Part shown: piece by piece, positions 58,292 through 64,000 of the stretch
Position numbering within the stretch: the first letter of the stretch is position 1
Layout of the letters: each line of letters starts with the position of its first letter
Source: Streptomyces sp. NBC_00234
GTDB taxonomy: Bacteria; Actinomycetota; Actinomycetes; Streptomycetales; Streptomycetaceae
Length of the DNA: 64,000 bases
Assembly (NCBI RefSeq): GCF_036195325.1
Contig: NZ_CP108101.1
Coordinates: 4,898,001-4,962,000 of the forward strand
Direction of reading: 5' to 3'
Program-made: the position numbers and the translations under genes
The notes under the pieces: model-generated
Told to the model about the DNA's origin: nothing
The model's database searches: none
The model's input: only the letters and a program-made list of their open reading frames with translations

Positions 58292-59050
58292 CTACTGGAC
58301 CGGGAGCCGTCGGAACAGCGGGCGCGGTACGTGGCGCAGGGCCGACATCACGACCCGGAGGGTCCCGGGCACCCACACCGTCTCCGAGCGGCGCCGCAGC
58401 CCCGTCACGATGGCCTCCGCGACCGCTTCCGGGGTCGTCTCCAGCGGTGTCTCCGGCATGGCCGCCGTCTTCGCCGACCGTACGAAGCCGGGACGCACGA
58501 CCATCACATGCACCCCCGTGCCCTGCAACGCGTCCCCGAGCCCCTGGGCGAACGTGTCCAGCCCCGCCTTGCTCGACCCGTAGATGAAGTCGGCGCGCCG
58601 GGCGCGCTCGCCGGCCACGGAGGAGAGCACGACCAGCGAGCCGTGGCCCTGCGCCTGAAGCGCGCCGGCGCACACCAGCCCGGCGGAGACCGCCCCCGTG
58701 TAGTTGGTCTGGGCGACCCGGACCGCGGAGAGGGGCTCCTCCTCGTCGCGGCCCTGCTCGCCGAGCACACCGAACGCCATCAGCACCATGTCGACGTCCT
58801 CCTCGGCGAACAGCCCGCCGAGCGTCGCCTCGTGCGACTCGGGGTCCAGCGCGTCGAAGGCGACCGTACGGACGTCGGCTCCGAGCGCCCGCAGGTCATC
58901 GGCGGCCTTCTCCAGGGCGGGGGAGGGCCGGCCGGCCAGCCGGACGGTGCGGGTGCGGCGGCCGATCAGGCGGCGCGCGGTGGCCAGTCCGATCTCCGAG
59001 GTGCCGCCGAGGACGAGCAGGGACTGCGGAGCACCGAAGGCGTCCTTCAT
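58292..59050 (-). CDS. dprE2: DprE2-like decaprenylphosphoryl-2-keto-ribose reductase (SDR)
   Basis: A 252-residue short-chain dehydrogenase. The NAD-binding motif GGTSEIGLATA is typical of DprE2, with the catalytic YxxxK in FIYGSSKAGLD. With DprE1 it epimerises decaprenylphosphoryl-ribose to arabinose in mycobacteria. AGGAGAG precedes ATG. It follows dprE1 by 68 bp on the same strand. Streptomyces lack arabinogalactan-mycolate, so the polyprenyl-phospho-sugar product here is unknown. Confidence 0.82.
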   Translation of the reverse strand: MKDAFGAPQSLLVLGGTSEIGLATARRLIGRRTRTVRLAGRPSPALEKAADDLRALGADVRTVAFDALDPESHEATLGGLFAEEDVDMVLMAFGVLGEQGRDEEEPLSAVRVAQTNYTGAVSAGLVCAGALQAQGHGSLVVLSSVAGERARRADFIYGSSKAGLDTFAQGLGDALQGTGVHVMVVRPGFVRSAKTAAMPETPLETTPEAVAEAIVTGLRRRSETVWVPGTLRVVMSALRHVPRPLFRRLPVQ

Positions 59051-59118
59051 GGAAACTCTCCTGGTCATGGCGGATCTGGGCCCCGGGCAGAGCAACCCGG
59101 GGCCGGGGTGACGGGTGT

Positions 59119-60468
59119 TCAGAGGGCCAGCCGGCGGGACAGGTCCGACCGGAACGCTCCGTTCGGGTCCACCTCCGCCCGCAGCGCGCGGAATTCGTCC
59201 AGCCGCGGATACATCGCCGCGAGCGTCTCCGGGCGCAGCCGCGAGTCCTTCGCCAGACAGACCCGGCCGCCGGCGGAGGCCACCTCTTCGTCGAGTTCGT
59301 CCAGGAAGCCGGCCAGACCGGGGAGGGTCGCGGGCAGCCCCAGGGAGAGGGACCAGCCGGGTACCGGGAAGGAGAGCCAGCCGGGGTCGCCCTCGCCGAA
59401 CCGTTCGAGCACGGCCTGGAACGAGGGGCAGCGGCGCAGGGAGATCCGCCGGACGATGCGCCGCAGCGTCTCCTCCTGGCCGTGCCCGACGAGGAACTGG
59501 TACTGCACGAAGCCGCTGCGGCCGTAGACGCGGTTCCAGTGCGGGACCCCGTCCAGGGGGTGGAAGAAGGTGGAGATCCGCTGGAGCTCGCCGGTGCGGT
59601 GCCGGGGGGCCGTGCGGTAACGGACCTCGTTGTACAGGGCGATGGACGCCCGGCCCAGCAGCCCTTCCGGTACGTACGGGGGCACGGCGGGCAGGTGCAC
59701 CGGGCGGAACGCGAGCGGGGTGCGCCGGGCGCGCGCCGGGAGTGCGTCCAGCGGTGCGTGCTCTCCCCTGGTGAGTACGGCGCGCCCCGTTGACCGCCCG
59801 CGCGCCAGAAGATCGATCCAGGCGGCCGTGTACGTGGAGCGCCTGCTGCCCGCCGTGAGACGGGCCATCAGATCGTCGAGGTCGGTGGCCCGTTCGGTGG
59901 TGACCGACATCAGCGAGGTGGTGACGGGGCGGAGGCCGATGGTGGCCGAGAGGATGACGCCGGTGAGGCCCATCCCGCCCGCCGTCGCGTCGAAGAGGCC
60001 GGTGCCGGGACGGACCGTGCGCACCTCGCCGTCGGCGGTCAGCAGGTCCAGGGAGCGCACGTGCCGGGAGAAGGATCCCGAGACGTGCTGGTTGCGGCCG
60101 TGGATGTCGGCGCCGATCGCGCCGCCCACGGTGACGTAACGGGTCGCGGGGGTCACCGGCACGAACCAGCCCAGCGGCAACAGCGCGTGCATCAGCCGGT
60201 GCAGGCTCACTCCGGCGTCGCAGACCACCGTGCCCCCGGCGGTGTCGACGGAGCGGATGCGGTTCAGGGCGGTCATGTCGAGGACGGAGCCGCCCGCGTT
60301 CTGCGCCGCGTCGCCGTAGGCGCGGCCGAGGCCGCGGGCGATGGAGCCGCGGGGCCCGCAGCCGCGCACCGCGGCCACCGCCTCCTCGTACGTACGGGGC
60401 CGGAACCGCAGTGCGGTCGTCGGGGCGGTGCGGCCCCAGCCGGTCATGGAGACGGTGTCGACGGACAT
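59119..60468 (-). CDS. dprE1: DprE1-like FAD-dependent polyprenylphosphoryl-ribose 2-epimerase subunit
   Basis: A 449-residue FAD oxidoreductase of the vanillyl-alcohol-oxidase type: GLGRAYGDAAQNAGG, VTVGGAIGADIHGRNQH and AKDSRLRPETLAAMYPRLDE, matching mycobacterial DprE1. At the position of the benzothiazinone-targeted Cys387 of M. tuberculosis (PGWNIC) this protein reads PGWSLS, i.e. Ser. No ribosome site precedes ATG 60468; GATAACGT about 10 nt upstream may give a leaderless mRNA. The operon dprE1-dprE2 is complete. Confidence 0.85.
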   Translation of the reverse strand: MSVDTVSMTGWGRTAPTTALRFRPRTYEEAVAAVRGCGPRGSIARGLGRAYGDAAQNAGGSVLDMTALNRIRSVDTAGGTVVCDAGVSLHRLMHALLPLGWFVPVTPATRYVTVGGAIGADIHGRNQHVSGSFSRHVRSLDLLTADGEVRTVRPGTGLFDATAGGMGLTGVILSATIGLRPVTTSLMSVTTERATDLDDLMARLTAGSRRSTYTAAWIDLLARGRSTGRAVLTRGEHAPLDALPARARRTPLAFRPVHLPAVPPYVPEGLLGRASIALYNEVRYRTAPRHRTGELQRISTFFHPLDGVPHWNRVYGRSGFVQYQFLVGHGQEETLRRIVRRISLRRCPSFQAVLERFGEGDPGWLSFPVPGWSLSLGLPATLPGLAGFLDELDEEVASAGGRVCLAKDSRLRPETLAAMYPRLDEFRALRAEVDPNGAFRSDLSRRLAL

Positions 60469-60628
60469 GGTGTGACGTTATCGCCCGAGAAAACACCTTT
60501 GAGGGATTTGTTACACCACTCACCGAAATGGGGGATTGAGCGGGTGTCACGGCCTATTGGGGCAAAACTTTCGATTGCATCCGGAGAGGGCGCCCGGTTT
60601 TCGGCGCCCAGGGGGGTACGCGTAGGTA

Positions 60629-61591
60629 ATGGACTGGCTGAAAAAACTTCCCGTCATCGGGCCGCTCGTCTCCCGGCTGATGCTGACGCACGCCTATCGC
60701 TCGTACGAGACCCTGGAGCGCGCCCACTGGGCCCGGCTGGCCGCCGCGATCACCTTCATCAGCTTTCTCGCGCTCTTCCCGCTGATCGCGGTCGGCGCGG
60801 CGATCGGCGCGGCACTGCTCTCCTCCGAGCAGCTGGACAAGATCGAGGACAAGCTCTCCGAGCAGGTCCCCGGCATCTCCGACCAGCTCGGCATCGACAA
60901 TCTGGTGGCCCACGCGGCCACGGTCGGTCTGGTCGCCGGTGCGCTGCTGCTCTTCACCGGCGTCGGCTGGGTCGGCTCGATGCGGGACTGCCTGCGCGCG
61001 GTCTGGGGCAGGGACGACGTGGACGAGGGCAATCCGGTCCTGCGCAAGCTCAAGGACGCCGGGGTGCTGCTCGGGCTCGGCGGCGCGGCGCTCGTCACGC
61101 TCGCCGTCTCCGCGGTCGGGTCGACGGCGGTCGGCTGGACCGCCGACCGGCTCGGCATCTCGGGTGACGGCTGGGGCGGTGTGCTGTTGCAGGTGGCCGC
61201 CCTGGTGGTCGGCGTGCTCGCCGACTTCCTCTTGCTGCTCTACCTGCTGACACTGCTTCCGGGCGTACAGCCGCCGCGGCGCCGGCTGGTGGTCGCGGGG
61301 CTGATCGGCGCGGTCGGCTTCGAACTGCTCAAGCTGCTGCTCGGCAGCTATATGAGGGACGTCGCGGGGAAGAGCATGTACGGCGCGTTCGGTGTGCCGG
61401 TCGCCCTGCTCCTGTGGATCAACTTCAGCGCGAAACTCCTGCTCTTCTGCGCCGCCTGGACGGCGACGCCGAGCGGAGACCCGGCAACGAAGACGGCAGA
61501 GGAGCAGGGCGACGGGGCACCCGACCCGGTACGGGACGTCAGCGGCGCGGGAGACGCCGGACCAGATCCGGCAACGGCCAGCGCCGGTTGA
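60629..61591 (+). CDS. YihY/BrkB family membrane protein
   Basis: A 320-residue multi-pass membrane protein. The N-terminal LERAHWARLAAAITFISFLALFPL and the later GVPVALLLWINFSAKLLLFC are the YihY/virulence-factor-BrkB signature, with about six helices. The C-terminal 40 residues are disordered. The function of this family is not settled. The 3' end overlaps the converging carboxypeptidase gene by 53 bp. Confidence 0.9.
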   Translation: MDWLKKLPVIGPLVSRLMLTHAYRSYETLERAHWARLAAAITFISFLALFPLIAVGAAIGAALLSSEQLDKIEDKLSEQVPGISDQLGIDNLVAHAATVGLVAGALLLFTGVGWVGSMRDCLRAVWGRDDVDEGNPVLRKLKDAGVLLGLGGAALVTLAVSAVGSTAVGWTADRLGISGDGWGGVLLQVAALVVGVLADFLLLLYLLTLLPGVQPPRRRLVVAGLIGAVGFELLKLLLGSYMRDVAGKSMYGAFGVPVALLLWINFSAKLLLFCAAWTATPSGDPATKTAEEQGDGAPDPVRDVSGAGDAGPDPATASAG

Positions 61592-62795
61592 CCAGGAACA
61601 CCGCGGCCGAGAGCACCACCAGCAGCCCGCCGACGATCGCCAGAGCGATCCCGACGCCGCTGGAGCCGTCGGTGGCGGCGACGGCCTTGGCGTCCTTCCG
61701 TTCCTCGTCGGACGTGTTGGCGCCACTGGCCGGCTGGGCGCCCTTCCCGGCCCCGGTGTCCACGGACTTCGGGGGGACCAGCTCGCCGACCGGGGTCACC
61801 TTGCCGCTCGCGGCGAAGCCCCAGTCGAGGAGGCTCGCCGCCTCCTTGTAGACGGCGTGGCTCTCCTCGGAGGACGGATTCATGACCGTGACCAGCAGCA
61901 CCTTGCCGTCGCGCTCGGCGACACCGGTGAAGGTGTTGCCCGCGTGCGTCGTGTAGCCGTTCTTGACGCCCGCGATGCCCTTGTACGGGTCCACGCCGAT
62001 GTCACCGGTGATCAGCCGGTTGGTGTTCTGGATCTCGAAGGTCTCGCGCTTCTTCCCCTTCTTCTTCTCGCCGGGGAACTTGGCGGTGGCCGTCGCCGCG
62101 TACTCCCGGAAGTCCGGTTTCTGCAGCCCGCTGCGGGCGAACAGCGTGAGGTCGTACGCGCTGGAGACCTGCCGCGGGGAGTCGTAGCCGTCGGGCGAGA
62201 CCACCGTCGTGTCGAGGGCCTGCAGCTCTTCGGCGTGCTCCTGCATGGCGTCGACCGTCTTGGGCACACCGCCGAACATCGACGACAGCACGTGCACGGA
62301 GTCGTTGCCCGAGCGCAGGAACACCCCGAGCCACAGGTCGTGCACCGTGTAGGACTGGTCCTCCTTGATGCCGACCAGGCTGCTTCCCTCGCCCACGTCG
62401 GCGAGTTCCAGCTCGGTCACCTCGTGGACCTTGGTCTTCGGCAGCAGTTCCGGCTGCGTCAGGAGGGTGTCAGCGAAGAGCATCTTCAGCGTCGAGGCGG
62501 GCGGCAGACGCCAGTGGGAGTTGTGCGCGGCGAGCACCTGGCCGTTCTCCGCGTCCGCGACGATCCACGACCGGCCGGTGAGCCTCTTCGGAAGGACGGG
62601 GGCGCCGGGGCCCAGCTTCACCTGGGTGCCGACCCGGCCCAGCTGTTCGCCGCCGACCTGCGACATCGGCTGGTTGGGCTTCGGCTGTTTGTCGTCGGTC
62701 TTGTCCTTGTCCGCCGCCGAAGCGGGGCTGACGACAAAAGCGGACAACAACGCAGCGGAGGCGACCGTCAGTACGATCTTTTTCAGTGCAGGCAC
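61539..62795 (-). CDS. D-alanyl-D-alanine carboxypeptidase (S11, PBP5-like)
   Basis: A 418-residue exported penicillin-binding protein that trims peptidoglycan stem peptides. A signal peptide (IVLTVASAALLSAFVVSPAS) is followed by the acyl-enzyme motif STLK (S101-K104), SGN (162-164) and KNG (278-280, in place of KTG). A C-terminal membrane helix (IALAIVGGLLVVLSAAVFLV) anchors it. GTG 62795 has a TACGTT box about 11 nt upstream. The next gene on the other strand is the conserved SCO4848-type neighbour. Confidence 0.93.
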   Translation of the reverse strand: MPALKKIVLTVASAALLSAFVVSPASAADKDKTDDKQPKPNQPMSQVGGEQLGRVGTQVKLGPGAPVLPKRLTGRSWIVADAENGQVLAAHNSHWRLPPASTLKMLFADTLLTQPELLPKTKVHEVTELELADVGEGSSLVGIKEDQSYTVHDLWLGVFLRSGNDSVHVLSSMFGGVPKTVDAMQEHAEELQALDTTVVSPDGYDSPRQVSSAYDLTLFARSGLQKPDFREYAATATAKFPGEKKKGKKRETFEIQNTNRLITGDIGVDPYKGIAGVKNGYTTHAGNTFTGVAERDGKVLLVTVMNPSSEESHAVYKEAASLLDWGFAASGKVTPVGELVPPKSVDTGAGKGAQPASGANTSDEERKDAKAVAATDGSSGVGIALAIVGGLLVVLSAAVFLVNRRWPLPDLVRRLPRR

Positions 62796-62952
62796 GGTCG
62801 GAAACGTACAGGGCGAAGTTCGGGATGGGGACCCCGATCGTCTGACCCGCCGTGCGTACCGCCGGGACAGCCCATGCCGGACCCCGCCGGGCCCCTCTTC
62901 GGGGCCCCCACCCCGGGCGAGCCGCGCGGCGGTCGAGGGCGATACTGAAACC

Positions 62953-63198
62953 ATGAAGCTCAGCCGCCCCGTCTCCTGGTTCCTGCTCGCCTTCGGGGTG
63001 TGGAGCTGGTTCATCTGGATCACTTTCGTCAAGAACCTGTGGAAGGACGGCAGCGGGCTCGCCTTCGACGACGCGGGCGACCCGACGGCGTACTTCTGGG
63101 TGCATCTGCTGCTCGCCATCGCGTCGTTTCTCCTGGGGACGGCGGTCGGCGTGATCGGGTTCCGTGGCGTCAGGGCTTTGCGCGCAGAGCGCACATAA
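62953..63198 (+). CDS. SCO4848-type small membrane protein
   Basis: An 81-residue two-helix protein: MKLSRPVSWFLLAFGVWSWF, then FVKNLWKDGSG and a second helix (VHLLLAIASFLLGTAVGVIG). It matches what I remember of the conserved SCO4848 family next to a D-Ala carboxypeptidase. A GATACT box 7 nt before the ATG suggests a leaderless mRNA. The function is unknown. Confidence 0.88.
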   Translation: MKLSRPVSWFLLAFGVWSWFIWITFVKNLWKDGSGLAFDDAGDPTAYFWVHLLLAIASFLLGTAVGVIGFRGVRALRAERT

Positions 63199-63267
63199 CA
63201 AGCCGGGGCAGAGCAACAAGCCGGGGCACGAGCGGGCACCGGACAACGCGTGGGTGGGGGAGCGGAC

Positions 63268-64000
63268 GTGGTAGTGGTCTTCGTGCTGGTGGCCGTGGCG
63301 GTGCTGGCGCTGCTCGCGGGCGTGCACCGCTATGTGTGGCGGCGCTTCGTCGGCGACACGACGGTGCCGGGCAGCGCGCTGCGCAGGGCGGGCACGGTGG
63401 CGGCCTTCGTCCTGCCGCTCCTCACCGTGGGAGCCCTGGTCTCCGGCCGTGCGGGTGCCCCCTTCTGGCTGCAGCAGGTGCTGGCCTGGCCGGGCTTCCT
63501 GTGGCTGGCCGCCCTCCTCTATCTGACGCTGGCTCTGCTCGTCGGCGAGGCCGTGCGGCCCGTCCTGCGCCGGGTGCTCGACCGCCGGGACCGTGCCGCG
63601 GCGGAGCCGCAGGAGCCCTCCGCGGTGCGTACGGAGGCGGGCACCGGGCCCCGCGCCGACGCCAGGACCCGTAACGACGCACTGGTTCCGTCCGGCGCCG
63701 GTTCCTCGCCCGCACCGCAGACCCCCGGGCCGCACAGCGGAGCGGACCCCGCTCCCGCCGTGGCCGTCCCGTCCGTCGCCTCGCCCTCTCGCCGGCTGTT
63801 CGTCGCCCGGGCGGTCGGCGGCGCCGCCGCCGTCGCCGGCCTCGGGACCGTCGGGTACGGCACCTACGGCGTGATGCGCGGTCCCCGCGTCAAGCGGGTG
63901 ACGGTGCCCCTCGCCAAGCTGCCGCGCTCGGCGCACGGATACCGGATCGCCGTCGTCAGCGACATCCACCTCGGCCCCGTCCTCGGGCGCGCCCACACTC
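63268..64000 (+). CDS. Membrane-anchored metallophosphoesterase, 3' end cut by window
   Basis: The frame is open from GTG 63268 (GGGGGAG 5 nt upstream) to the window end, giving 244 residues so far. Four hydrophobic segments (VVVVFVLVAVAVLALLAGVH and three more) and a disordered Pro/Ala linker precede a TAT-like basic segment (SPSRRLFVARAVGGAAAVAGL). The first metal-binding motif of a calcineurin-like phosphoesterase, VVSDIHLG, starts at about residue 230. The catalytic domain lies outside the window. Confidence 0.85.
   Translation, partial: MVVVFVLVAVAVLALLAGVHRYVWRRFVGDTTVPGSALRRAGTVAAFVLPLLTVGALVSGRAGAPFWLQQVLAWPGFLWLAALLYLTLALLVGEAVRPVLRRVLDRRDRAAAEPQEPSAVRTEAGTGPRADARTRNDALVPSGAGSSPAPQTPGPHSGADPAPAVAVPSVASPSRRLFVARAVGGAAAVAGLGTVGYGTYGVMRGPRVKRVTVPLAKLPRSAHGYRIAVVSDIHLGPVLGRAHT

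Overview
The window is about 72% G+C chromosomal DNA from a Streptomyces. This rests on the strong third-position GC bias of the genes, frequent GTG starts, TAGxxT-type -10 boxes only 7-10 nt from start codons (leaderless transcripts), and family content typical of the genus (PspC sensor kinase, DUF3017 after folD, SCO4848-type membrane protein, XRE-DUF2690 protein). From memory, the order guaA ... pcrA ... icmB ... sucCD ... purNH ... folD ... mdh ... trpS ... D-Ala carboxypeptidase matches the conserved core of S. coelicolor around SCO4785-SCO4850. I see no rRNA, tRNA, CRISPR, prophage or biosynthetic cluster.

Layout. 1-3.3 kb: 3' part of guaA, a methyltransferase and a class II aldolase. 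3.4-9.95 kb: a six-helix membrane protein and a 1732-residue caspase / Hsp90-like ATPase / tandem-repeat protein that looks like a signalling or conflict effector. 10-14.2 kb: DoxX, then a cell-envelope stress module of a PspC membrane protein and small partner divergent from a PspC-histidine kinase and LuxR-type regulator. 14.2-18.4 kb: GNAT and two NlpC/P60 hydrolases, one behind a ydaO (c-di-AMP) riboswitch and one behind a different structured leader. 18.5-24.8 kb: pcrA helicase, an M23 peptidase, an esterase and icmB. 24.9-32.9 kb: a five-gene module (DUF5691 and SWIM on -, MoxR, DUF5682 and VWA on +) of unknown function. 33-35.2 kb: two secreted proteins, one with 11-residue repeats. 35.6-52 kb: central metabolism (sucCD, purNH, folD, mdh) with PerM-like and other membrane proteins and an HTH-sigma fusion. 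52-56.5 kb: CMD/MocR pair, rocD and an ECF sigma factor with a truncated partner gene. 56.5-64 kb: trpS, an RNA phosphodiesterase family protein, dprE2/dprE1, a BrkB family protein, a D-Ala-D-Ala carboxypeptidase, a SCO4848-type protein and the start of a membrane-anchored metallophosphoesterase.

Two points stand out. First, both divergent halves of the DUF5691/SWIM//MoxR/DUF5682/VWA module, and separately pcrA, carry close matches to the actinobacterial RecA-independent DNA-damage promoter (TTGTCRGTG, 8 nt, TANNNT). This suggests the uncharacterised module belongs to a PafBC-type damage regulon. Second, the caspase/Hsp90-like/wHTH-repeat protein combines a protease with an ATP switch and a repeat sensor, and sits beside a candidate membrane partner.

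All functional calls are by eye from sequence motifs and remembered family features; no database search was run.
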